Part shown: positions 5,792-14,030 of the stretch, in pieces | How positions within the stretch are numbered: position 1 is the stretch's first letter | Layout: every line of letters begins with the position of its first letter | Source: Psychrobacillus sp044762855 | Lineage (GTDB): Bacteria > Bacillota > Bacilli > Bacillales_A > Planococcaceae | DNA: 64,000 nucleotides | Direction: 5' to 3' | Assembly (NCBI RefSeq): GCF_044762855.1 | Contig: NZ_JBIWFB010000002.1 | Location: 496,001 to 560,000, forward strand | Program-made: the position numbers and the translations under genes | The notes under the pieces: model-generated | What the model saw: the letters and a program-made list of their open reading frames with translations, nothing else | Told to the model about the DNA's origin: nothing | Database searches by the model: none

Positions 5792-7810
5792 TTGCAAAAC
5801 ATACTTATTGTAGGTGCAGGTAACGGTGGATATGCACTTCTGAAGTTGATGGAACAAGCTGATTACTTACAAGTTACAGCAATTGTTGATATCAACGAAG
5901 AGGCTCCTGGAATGATTTACGCAAGAGAGCATCAAATTCCTACTTTTTCAGATTGGAAGCCTCTTTTAAGCGGAAATATTCAAATCATTATTGATGTAAC
6001 AGGGCAGAAAGCAGTGTTTCAAGAACTACTTGCAAATCGACCTGCTACAGCAGTCATTATACCTGGTGAAATTGCCAACTTAATCGTTACGTTATTGGAA
6101 GAAAAAAATGATTACATTCAAATCATTGACCGCAAAAAAATGATGCAAGAACTTATTTTTAATTCTATCGAAGAAGGCATGATCGGAATCGATAGCCGAG
6201 GAATCGTCCATTTTTTCAACAAAAGTGCGGAAAGAATGACGGGGATGCCACTAGAACAAGCAATTGGTAAACATGTGCATGAAGTAATTGGTTTAAGTGA
6301 ATTACCAAGAATATTCGAGACTGGTCGTGTCGAACTAAACAAAGAACTCACTCTTGAAAGCGGTACCAAAATTGTTACGTCAAGGTATCCGATGATCAAT
6401 GAGGAAGGGAAAAAAGTTGGCGCATTTGCAGTATTTAAGGATATCACGGAGGTACTTCAATTAGCAGAAGAGATTACAAATTTAACGGAAATCCAAAAAA
6501 TGTTAGAAGCAATTATTTATTCGAGTGATGACGCTATTTCCGTAGTAGATGAAGAAGGAAAAGGGATTCTTATTAACCCGGCCTATACTCGAATTACTGG
6601 TTTCAGCGAAGAAGAAGTGATCGGCAGACCGGCAACTGCGGATATTTCCGAGGGGGAAAGTATCCATTTGAAAGTGTTGCAAACGAAAAAGCCGATTCGT
6701 GGGGTGAATCTTCGTGTTGGAAAACAGAAAAAAGAAGTGATTGTAAATGTTGCGCCAATCCTAGTGAATAGTGAGATAAAAGGAAGTGTCGGGGTCATTC
6801 ATGACATGACCGAAATGCGCGGGCTTATGAAAGAACTGGATCGTGCAAAAACACTTATTCGTACACTGGAATTATCATATTCACTAAAAGATATCCTAGG
6901 AACATCCAAACAGATAATTTTCGCGATGGATCAAGCAAGGCTAGCAGCAAGTGTCCCTGTTACAGTCCTCTTAAGGGGAGAGGTTGGTTCAGGGAAGGAT
7001 TTATTTGCTCATGCGATTCATAGTGAAAGTGATCGTGCCTTTCATCCATTTATTCGCGTTAATTGTAGCTCTATGGAAGAGCATTTATTAGAAAAAGAAT
7101 TATTCGGCTTGGAAGAGAGTGGTTTAAGTCAAACAGGATTATTCGAGCATGCTGCGAATGGTACTATTTTCTTGGACGAAGTTGGGGAACTTACGAAGAA
7201 GACGCAAGCAAAATTGCTTAACGTTCTTAGAGAAAATGCCATAATTCGAGTTGGGGGAACTACTTCTATTCCTATAGATGTGCGAATCATTGCATCAAGT
7301 AGTATTAATTTAGAAAAAGCAATGCGTGAAGGCACATTTCGTGAAGACTTTTATTTTCAATTAAATCGAATGCCTATTCATATTCCAGCTTTAAGAGAGC
7401 GAAAAGAAGACATTCCACTTATAGCAGAGCATTTACTTGTAAAGCTTAACCAAGAATTTGGTCGGAATGTGGAAGGATTCACTGAGGAAGCGATGGGAAG
7501 TTTACTTGACTATAATTGGCCCGGAAATGTTCGTGAGCTAGAAAATGTTATCAGTCGTTCGATGATTTTCTTACAGCCGAACGATCGATTTGTAGAAGAA
7601 CATCACTTACCAAAATCGATGCTTGTTTTAGCGAATGATGATGATGACACTTCAGATGGTACGCTTGCCGAGCAGATGGATGAGTTGGAGAAAAAAGTAT
7701 TAGCACGGGCGTTAAAAGCTTGTAGTGGAAATAAATCGCAAACGGCAAAAAAACTGCAAATTTCGTTGCGTACGCTATATTACAAATTAGAAAAATACAA
7801 TTTAGTTTAA
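5792..7810 (+). CDS. bkdR: BkdR, AAA+ enhancer-binding-type regulator of the bkd operon
   Basis: The 672-residue product has an N-terminal Rossmann-like segment (ILIVGAGNGGYALLKL; about 1-95), two PAS domains (about 110-225 and 235-345), an AAA+ ATPase domain (about 370-600) and a Fis-type helix-turn-helix at the end (NKSQTAKKLQISLRTLYYKL). B. subtilis BkdR activates the following operon with sigma-54. Walker A here is GEVGSGKD, Walker B TIFLDEVGEL, and the arginine-finger region (FREDFYFQLN) is present. The loop that should carry GAFTGA is missing: ELFGLEESGLSQTGLFEHA is about five residues shorter than the family and has no such motif. The start is TTG 5792, eight bases after CGGGGGTG; GTG 5780 overlaps that site. 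The bkd genes follow in the same direction. Confidence 0.9.
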   Translation: MQNILIVGAGNGGYALLKLMEQADYLQVTAIVDINEEAPGMIYAREHQIPTFSDWKPLLSGNIQIIIDVTGQKAVFQELLANRPATAVIIPGEIANLIVTLLEEKNDYIQIIDRKKMMQELIFNSIEEGMIGIDSRGIVHFFNKSAERMTGMPLEQAIGKHVHEVIGLSELPRIFETGRVELNKELTLESGTKIVTSRYPMINEEGKKVGAFAVFKDITEVLQLAEEITNLTEIQKMLEAIIYSSDDAISVVDEEGKGILINPAYTRITGFSEEEVIGRPATADISEGESIHLKVLQTKKPIRGVNLRVGKQKKEVIVNVAPILVNSEIKGSVGVIHDMTEMRGLMKELDRAKTLIRTLELSYSLKDILGTSKQIIFAMDQARLAASVPVTVLLRGEVGSGKDLFAHAIHSESDRAFHPFIRVNCSSMEEHLLEKELFGLEESGLSQTGLFEHAANGTIFLDEVGELTKKTQAKLLNVLRENAIIRVGGTTSIPIDVRIIASSSINLEKAMREGTFREDFYFQLNRMPIHIPALRERKEDIPLIAEHLLVKLNQEFGRNVEGFTEEAMGSLLDYNWPGNVRELENVISRSMIFLQPNDRFVEEHHLPKSMLVLANDDDDTSDGTLAEQMDELEKKVLARALKACSGNKSQTAKKLQISLRTLYYKLEKYNLV

Positions 7811-7886
7811 AATGGGAGTTATGTTCAAGCAACAAGGGGTATTTAAAATATAAAGCAAAACATTTAACTACTGGGAGGAATTACAC

Positions 7887-8981
7887 ATGGAAATTTTCAA
7901 ATATATGGAGACTTACGATTATGAGCAATTAATTTTTTGCCAAGACAAAACATCAGGGTTGAAAGCGATTATTGCGATTCATGACACGACACTTGGACCA
8001 GCACTTGGTGGAACTCGTATGTGGAATTATGCGTCAGAAGAAGAAGCAATTGAAGATGCATTACGACTAGCAAAAGGGATGACTTATAAAAATGCTGCTG
8101 CTGGGCTTAATCTTGGTGGCGGTAAAACAGTTATTATCGGAGATCCATTGAAAGACAAAAATGAAGAAATGTTCCGTGCATTCGGTCGTTTCATCCAAGG
8201 GTTAAATGGCCGTTATATTACTGCTGAAGATGTTGGTACAACTGTAGCAGATATGGATATTATTCATGAAGAAACGAATTATGTAACTGGTATTTCGGAA
8301 GCATTTGGCTCTTCAGGTAATCCATCACCAGTTACAGCGTACGGAGTATATGTAGGGATGAAAGCTGCGGCAAAAGAAGCATTTGGTTCAAATTCTTTAG
8401 AAGGTAAAACGGTTGCAGTTCAAGGTGTAGGAAACGTCGCATATACATTATGCGATTATTTACACAAAGAAGGTGCAAAACTGATTGTAGCTGATATTAA
8501 CCAGACTTCAGTTGACCGTGCAGTAAATGCATTTGGAGCAGTACAAGTAGGCGTTGATGAAATTTATTCACAAGATGCGGATATATTTGCACCATGTGCA
8601 CTTGGCGCAATTATTAATGACGATACAATTCCACAACTAAAAGCAAAAGTAATTGCAGGTTCTGCTAATAATCAACTAAAAGACACAAAACATGGGGATA
8701 TTATCCATGAAATGGGCATTGCATACGCGCCGGATTATGTTATCAATTCAGGTGGCGTTATTAACGTAGCGGACGAATTATATGGCTATAATCAAGATCG
8801 TGCAATGAAACGTGTTGCTGGAATTTATGATACAATTGAAAAGATTTTCGCTATTTCTAAAAGAGATGAGATCCCAACGTACGTTGCAGCAGACCGCCTT
8901 GCAGAAGAGCGCATTGCACGTATAGGAAAATCTCGTAGCCAATTTTTACAAAACGGCAAACATATTATTACAAATCGATAA
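7887..8981 (+). CDS. bcd: Leucine dehydrogenase
   Basis: This enzyme deaminates L-leucine, isoleucine and valine oxidatively with NAD+ to the branched-chain 2-oxo acids, the substrates of the complex encoded downstream. Its 364 residues equal the length of B. subtilis Bcd. The glycine-rich substrate site AAGLNLGGGKT carries catalytic K80, and K68 lies in GMTYK. The NAD-binding Rossmann fold begins at about 178 (VAVQGVGNVAYTLCDYL). A GGGAGGA site precedes the ATG. The gene sits between bkdR and lpdV. The ptb gene that normally precedes bcd, and buk that follows it, are absent. No sigma-54 -24/-12 element was found in the 76 bases upstream. Confidence 0.96.
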   Translation: MEIFKYMETYDYEQLIFCQDKTSGLKAIIAIHDTTLGPALGGTRMWNYASEEEAIEDALRLAKGMTYKNAAAGLNLGGGKTVIIGDPLKDKNEEMFRAFGRFIQGLNGRYITAEDVGTTVADMDIIHEETNYVTGISEAFGSSGNPSPVTAYGVYVGMKAAAKEAFGSNSLEGKTVAVQGVGNVAYTLCDYLHKEGAKLIVADINQTSVDRAVNAFGAVQVGVDEIYSQDADIFAPCALGAIINDDTIPQLKAKVIAGSANNQLKDTKHGDIIHEMGIAYAPDYVINSGGVINVADELYGYNQDRAMKRVAGIYDTIEKIFAISKRDEIPTYVAADRLAEERIARIGKSRSQFLQNGKHIITNR

Positions 8982-9012
8982 TAAAAAGTAGACGAAAGCA
9001 AAATAATAGTTA

Positions 9013-9055
9013 ACCAAATGATGGGCCGACTTTGAAAAAAGCGGCCTTCATTGGT
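9013..9055 (+). promoter_or_regulatory. Stem-loop in the bcd-lpdV intergenic space
   Basis: ACCAAATGATGGGCCG (9013-9028) pairs with CGGCCTTCATTGGT (9042-9055), with small bulges and a 13-base A-rich loop. Only scattered T residues follow, so it is a poor terminator. It may instead act as a partial terminator or mRNA-stabilising structure that separates bcd from bkd expression. It ends 29 bases before the lpdV start. Confidence 0.6.
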
Positions 9056-9083
9056 TCTGTTTAGTATTAAGGAGGCTAATTCG

Positions 9084-10514
9084 TTGGCAAAAGAATATGA
9101 TATAGTCATTATCGGTGGTGGAACAGGCGGGTACGTCGCTGCTATTCGGTCGGCTCAATTAGGATTGAAAACAGCAATCGTAGAAAAAGGTAATCTTGGA
9201 GGTACATGTTTGCATAAAGGATGTATTCCGAGTAAAGCATTACTTCGAAGCGCAGAAGTGTATGCAACGACAAAAAATCATGCAGCGGACTTTGGGGTAA
9301 ATACTTCTGAAGTAACGCTTGACTTTAGTCGGGTGCAAGCACGTAAAGAATCCATCGTTAGCCAGTTGCATCAAGGTGTACAAGGGCTAATGAAAAAAGG
9401 TAAAATTGATGTGTATGAAGGTACTGGTAGAATGCTAGGTCCATCTATCTTTTCACCATCTCCAGGTGGAACGATTTCAGTTGAGATGAATAATGGGGAT
9501 GAAAATGAAATGCTTATTCCGAAAAATGTAGTCATTGCAACGGGTTCAAGACCTCGAACTTTACCAGGACTTACAATAGACGGAACATTTGTCATGAGTT
9601 CAGATGAAGCATTGGCAATGACAGAGTTACCAAAATCGATTCTTATTGTCGGTGGTGGAGTCATTGGTATCGAATGGGCTTCCATGTTAAATGACTTCGG
9701 GGTAGAAGTGACAGTTATTGAGTATGCCGATCGTATTATCCCTACGGAAGACAAAGATATCTCCAAGGAAATGCAAAAACTACTTGCTAAAAAAGGAATT
9801 ACATTTGCAACAAGTGCAAAAGTACTTCCAGAAACATTAGAAACTACGGACAATCAAGTAAAAATTACTGCAGAACTAAATGGAGAAAACAAAACATTTA
9901 CTGCTGAAAAAATGCTTGTATCTGTAGGTCGTCAAGCAAATGTAGAAGGTATTGGTATCGAAAATACCGATATCGTTGTAGAAAAAGGATTTATCCAAGT
10001 ATCTGAAACATTCCAAACAAAAGAATCTCATATATATGCAATTGGTGATGTAATCGGTGGTCTTCAACTAGCGCATGTAGCAAGTCATGAAGGAATTACT
10101 GCGATTGAGCATATCGCTGGTAATGAAATTTCACCGATTGACTATAAACTAGTTTCTCGTTGTATTTATTCGAGTCCTGAAAGCTCTAGCGTTGGTATTA
10201 CAGAACAACAAGCAAAAGAGCAAGGATTTGATGTCAAGGTTGGAAAATTCTCCTTTAAAGCTATTGGGAAAGCATTAGTTTACGGAGAGTCAGATGGCTT
10301 TGTGAAAATTGTTGCAGATAAGAAAACGAATGATATTTTAGGCGTTCATATGATAGGACCGCATGTAACCGATATGATTTCGGAAGCAGGTCTAGCTATG
10401 GTTCTAGATGCAACTCCTTGGGAAATCGCCCATACGATACACCCGCATCCAACACTTAGCGAAATAATGGGTGAAGCGGCACTTGCTGTAGATGGTAAAG
10501 CTATTCATATGTAA
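9084..10514 (+). CDS. lpdV: Dihydrolipoyl dehydrogenase (E3) of the branched-chain complex
   Basis: E3 re-oxidises the dihydrolipoyl arm of the E2 subunit using FAD and NAD+. The 476-residue protein shows the FAD dinucleotide fold (IVIIGGGTGGYVAAI), the redox-active disulfide C42/C47 in GGTCLHKGCIPSK, the NAD-binding fold (ILIVGGGVIGIEWAS) and the second FAD motif (YAIGDVIGG). At the C-terminus is the dimer-interface catalytic histidine in HTIHPHPTLSE. TTG 9084 is the start because AAGGAGG lies 7 bases upstream; the frame stays open upstream but without a ribosome site. The bkdAA gene begins 16 bases after the stop. Confidence 0.95.
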   Translation: MAKEYDIVIIGGGTGGYVAAIRSAQLGLKTAIVEKGNLGGTCLHKGCIPSKALLRSAEVYATTKNHAADFGVNTSEVTLDFSRVQARKESIVSQLHQGVQGLMKKGKIDVYEGTGRMLGPSIFSPSPGGTISVEMNNGDENEMLIPKNVVIATGSRPRTLPGLTIDGTFVMSSDEALAMTELPKSILIVGGGVIGIEWASMLNDFGVEVTVIEYADRIIPTEDKDISKEMQKLLAKKGITFATSAKVLPETLETTDNQVKITAELNGENKTFTAEKMLVSVGRQANVEGIGIENTDIVVEKGFIQVSETFQTKESHIYAIGDVIGGLQLAHVASHEGITAIEHIAGNEISPIDYKLVSRCIYSSPESSSVGITEQQAKEQGFDVKVGKFSFKAIGKALVYGESDGFVKIVADKKTNDILGVHMIGPHVTDMISEAGLAMVLDATPWEIAHTIHPHPTLSEIMGEAALAVDGKAIHM

Positions 10515-10530
10515 AAAGGAGGAGTTCTAC

Positions 10531-11541
10531 ATGACAACAAATCGTCACGCAGAATTAGGGTTAACAAATGAAGATGTGTTGAAAATGTTCGAAACAATGC
10601 TAATGGCACGTCGTATTGATGAACGTATGTGGTTATTAAACCGCGCAGGGAAAATTCCATTTGTCATTTCTTGTCAAGGACAAGAAGCAGCACAAGTAGG
10701 AGCAGCGTTTGCACTTGATAATACGAAGGATTATATTGCACCTTACTACCGTGATATGGGTGTTGTTTTACATTTCGGTATGACTGCAAAAGATTTGATG
10801 TTATCTGCATTTGCAAAAGCAGAAGATCCAAACTCAGGCGGCCGTCAAATGCCTGGGCATTTTGGTCAAAAGAGAAATAGAATTTTAACTGGTTCTTCAC
10901 CGGTTACTACTCAATTACCACATGCAGTGGGAGTAGCGCTTGCTGCTAAAATTGAAAAGAAAGATTTTATTACATTCGTGACGCTTGGAGAAGGTTCTTC
11001 TAACCAAGGAGATTTCCACGAAGGGTTAAATTTTGCGGGTGTTCACCAATTGCCATGTATTACGATGGTTGAAAATAATAATTATGCAATTTCTGTTCCA
11101 TTTGAACGTCAAGTAGCGAGTAAAACGGTTGCAGACCGTGCATCCAGTTACGGAATGCCTGGAGTGACGGTCGATGGAAAAGATCCTATTGCTGTATATA
11201 AAGTAGTAAAAGAAGCGGCAGATCGTGCTCGTAACGGGGAAGGACCAAGCTTGATTGAAGCAGTAACTTACCGTCTAACTGCCCACTCTTCAGATGATGA
11301 TGATCGTCAATATCGTACTGCCGAAGATATTGCAGAAGGTAAAGCATTAGATCCGCTTATTACGTTTGCAAAATATTTGCGAGATAATGATATTTTAACA
11401 ACTGACTTAGAAAAAGAGATTAACGACCGCATTATGAAAGAAGTAAATGAAGCAACAGACTATGCTGAAAATGCACCTTATGCGGCTCCAGAAGATGCAT
11501 TGAAATATGTATATGCAGAAAAAGATGGGGGGAACGCATAA
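10531..11541 (+). CDS. bkdAA: Branched-chain 2-oxoacid dehydrogenase E1 alpha subunit
   Basis: With BkdAB this subunit forms the thiamine-diphosphate-dependent E1 that decarboxylates 2-oxoisovalerate, 2-oxoisocaproate and 2-oxo-3-methylvalerate. The 336-residue product has the thiamine-diphosphate motif starting at GEGSSNQGDFHEG and closing at ENNNYAIS, and the phosphorylation-loop region YRLTAHSSDDDD. AAAGGAGGAG lies 6-8 bases before the ATG at 10531; the open frame upstream lies inside lpdV. Its stop shares one base with the bkdAB start, which indicates translational coupling. Confidence 0.95.
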   Translation: MTTNRHAELGLTNEDVLKMFETMLMARRIDERMWLLNRAGKIPFVISCQGQEAAQVGAAFALDNTKDYIAPYYRDMGVVLHFGMTAKDLMLSAFAKAEDPNSGGRQMPGHFGQKRNRILTGSSPVTTQLPHAVGVALAAKIEKKDFITFVTLGEGSSNQGDFHEGLNFAGVHQLPCITMVENNNYAISVPFERQVASKTVADRASSYGMPGVTVDGKDPIAVYKVVKEAADRARNGEGPSLIEAVTYRLTAHSSDDDDRQYRTAEDIAEGKALDPLITFAKYLRDNDILTTDLEKEINDRIMKEVNEATDYAENAPYAAPEDALKYVYAEKDGGNA

Positions 11542-12524
11542 TGGCAATCATGTCTTATATCGATGCAATTACACTTGCAATGAAAGAAGAAATGACTCGC
11601 GATGAACGCGTATTCGTTCTTGGAGAAGACGTAGGTCGAAAAGGCGGTGTGTTCAAGGCAACAAATGGTCTGTACGATGAGTTCGGTGAATACCGCGTTT
11701 TAGACACACCTCTTGCTGAATCTGCCATTGCTGGTGTAGGGATTGGTGCAGCAATGTACGGGCTTCGTCCAATAGCAGAAATGCAGTTTGCAGATTTTAT
11801 CATGCCTGCAGTGAACCAAATTATTTCGGAAGCAGCACGTATACGTTACCGTTCGAATAATGACTGGACTTGTCCGATTGTTATTCGTGCACCATTCGGC
11901 GGCGGTATCCATGGAGCGCTTTATCATTCACAATCAGTAGAAGCTATATTTGCAAACCAACCGGGATTGAAAATTGTCATTCCTTCTACTCCATATGACG
12001 CAAAAGGACTTTTAAAAGCGGCAATCCGCGATGAAGATCCTGTTATGTTCTTTGAGCATAAACGTGCATATCGACTTATTAAAGGCGAAGTTCCAGATGA
12101 GGATTATACAATCGAAATCGGAAAAGCAGATGTAAAACGTGAAGGGGAAGATATTACGGTCATTACGTATGGTCTTGCTGTTCATTTTGCTTTACAAGCA
12201 GCAGAACGTTTAGAAAAAGACGGAATTTCTGCGCATATCCTTGACTTACGAACAATTTATCCATTGGATAAAGAAGCGATTATAGAAGCAGCTTCGAAAA
12301 CTGGAAAAGTTCTTTTAGTTACAGAAGATAACAAAGAGGGCAGTGTCATTAGTGAAGTAGCGGCAATTATTGCAGAAAACTGTTTATTTGATCTTGATGC
12401 ACCGATTATGCGTCTTGCTGGACCGGATGTTCCTGCTATGCCGTATGCGCCAACGATGGAAAAATTCTTTATGATCAATCCAGATAAAGTCGAAAAAGCG
12501 ATGCGCGAACTTGCAGAATATTAA
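11541..12524 (+). CDS. bkdAB: Branched-chain 2-oxoacid dehydrogenase E1 beta subunit
   Basis: This is the 327-residue beta subunit of E1, a transketolase-like pyrimidine-binding domain (about 5-180, with GEDVGRKGGVFKAT and the conserved glutamate of the active site) followed by a C-terminal transketolase domain (about 195-320). It has the E1-beta stretch PFGGGIHGALYHSQS. The start overlaps the bkdAA stop (TAATG) and GGGGGGA sits 8 bases upstream. The bkdB start lies 12 bases after its stop, so the subunits are made from one transcript. Confidence 0.95.
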   Translation: MAIMSYIDAITLAMKEEMTRDERVFVLGEDVGRKGGVFKATNGLYDEFGEYRVLDTPLAESAIAGVGIGAAMYGLRPIAEMQFADFIMPAVNQIISEAARIRYRSNNDWTCPIVIRAPFGGGIHGALYHSQSVEAIFANQPGLKIVIPSTPYDAKGLLKAAIRDEDPVMFFEHKRAYRLIKGEVPDEDYTIEIGKADVKREGEDITVITYGLAVHFALQAAERLEKDGISAHILDLRTIYPLDKEAIIEAASKTGKVLLVTEDNKEGSVISEVAAIIAENCLFDLDAPIMRLAGPDVPAMPYAPTMEKFFMINPDKVEKAMRELAEY

Positions 12525-12536
12525 GGGGGAACATAC

Positions 12537-13847
12537 ATGGCTTTAGAACAAATCAAAATGCCTCAACTTGGTGAAAGTGTAACAGAAGGAACTATTGAAA
12601 AATGGTTAGTAAAACCAGGTGACCATGTCAATAAGTACGACGCACTAGCAGAAGTAAACACAGACAAAGTAACTGCCGAAGTACCTTCTTCTTTTACAGG
12701 AGTTATTAAAGAACTTATTGCAAACGAAGGAGATACGCTTGCGGTTGGAGAAGTCGTTTGTACGATTGAAACAGAAGGTGGAGCTACGGAAGAAGCAGCA
12801 GAAGCAGCTCCAGAACAACCAACTGCTGAAACAGTTAAACCAGCAGAAGTACAAAAACATTCTACACCAGTTAACCGTGAAAAAGGGGCAAAAGCACGTT
12901 ACTCACCAGCAGTGCTAAAGCTATCCCAAGAACACGGAATTGACCTGACATTAGTAAATGGAACTGGCAATGAAGGGCGAATTACACGCAAAGATTTGCT
13001 GAAGATTATTGAAAGTGGAGAAATTCCAGTAGCAGCGCAAGCAGAACCAGCAGTGGAGCAGACACAAGCGGCACCACAAGCAACACCACAAGCTCAAGTG
13101 ACAGCTGCACCAAAAGCGGCTCCAGTAAATGTTCCAGTGGCAGTCGGAGATATTGAAATTCCAGTAACTGGTGTTCGAAAAGCAATCGCTGCAAATATGC
13201 TGCGTAGTAAACACGAAGCACCACATGCTTGGACAATGATTGAAGTGGATGTAACAAGCTTAGTACAGTATCGCGACTCACTAAAAGCAGAGTTTAAAGC
13301 AAAAGAAGGCTTTAACCTAACATACTTCGCATTTTTCGTAAAAGCTGTTTCCCAAGCACTAAAAGAATTCCCAATGATGAATTCGATGTGGGCAGGAGAC
13401 AAAATCATTCAGAAAAAAGATATTAATATTTCGATTGCAGTTGCGACAGAAGATGCACTTTTCGTTCCAGTTATTAAAAATGCGGACGAAAAAACGATTA
13501 AAGGCATCGGACGTGAAGTAAACGAACTTGCTGCAAAAGTTCGTTCTGGTAAGTTAAAATCAGACGAGATGCAAGGTGGCACATTCACTGTAAACAACAC
13601 GGGATCATTCGGTTCTGTTCAGTCTATGGGAATTATCAACTACCCTCAAGCGGCAATTCTTCAAGTGGAGTCCATCGTAAAACGTCCGGTTATTATGGAT
13701 GGTGGAATGATTGCAGCACGTGATATGGTAAACCTTTGTTTATCACTTGACCACCGTGTACTAGACGGTTTGGTTGCTGGTCGTTTCTTAGCACGAGTGA
13801 AAGAGATTTTGGAGAATATTACAAAAGAGAATACATCTATTTATTAA
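12537..13847 (+). CDS. bkdB: Dihydrolipoamide acyltransferase E2 of the branched-chain complex
   Basis: E2 forms the core of the complex and moves the branched acyl group to CoA. The 436-residue product has an N-terminal lipoyl domain with lipoylated K44 in the sequence TDKVTAE, then a Glu/Ala/Pro linker and the subunit-binding domain (about 118-155, RYSPAVLKLSQEHGIDL). After a second Ala/Pro/Gln-rich flexible linker comes the acyltransferase domain, ending in the catalytic HRVLDG motif. There is one lipoyl domain only. The gene closes the operon at a strong terminator. Confidence 0.96.
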   Translation: MALEQIKMPQLGESVTEGTIEKWLVKPGDHVNKYDALAEVNTDKVTAEVPSSFTGVIKELIANEGDTLAVGEVVCTIETEGGATEEAAEAAPEQPTAETVKPAEVQKHSTPVNREKGAKARYSPAVLKLSQEHGIDLTLVNGTGNEGRITRKDLLKIIESGEIPVAAQAEPAVEQTQAAPQATPQAQVTAAPKAAPVNVPVAVGDIEIPVTGVRKAIAANMLRSKHEAPHAWTMIEVDVTSLVQYRDSLKAEFKAKEGFNLTYFAFFVKAVSQALKEFPMMNSMWAGDKIIQKKDINISIAVATEDALFVPVIKNADEKTIKGIGREVNELAAKVRSGKLKSDEMQGGTFTVNNTGSFGSVQSMGIINYPQAAILQVESIVKRPVIMDGGMIAARDMVNLCLSLDHRVLDGLVAGRFLARVKEILENITKENTSIY

Positions 13848-13857
13848 CAACAAAAGG

Positions 13858-13893
13858 CTCAAAATCGTTTTAACAACGATTTTGAGTTTTTTT
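13858..13893 (+). terminator. Terminator of the bkd operon
   Basis: Perfect 12-base arms CTCAAAATCGTT / AACGATTTTGAG with a 5-base loop are followed by seven T. Confidence 0.95.
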
Positions 13894-14030
13894 ATTTATA
13901 TTTGAAAATGAATTTTGTATAAAAAATTAGGACTGATGTTATATTCCTTTAAAATTGTATAATAGGAATTAAGAATGTTCTGATTTATTATGTGTGAAAA
14001 TGCTATAAAAGGGATAAGGGGGTCTTCTTA

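Noticed and set aside
7811..7886. Possible sigma-54 promoter before bcd
   Set aside because: GG and GC pairs occur, but never at the required N10 spacing with TTGGCAC/TTGCA context.
9371..9853. 160-residue minus-strand open frame inside lpdV
   Set aside because: It is antisense to a clearly conserved gene, Ser/Thr/Pro-rich as expected of a shadow frame, and has no ribosome site.
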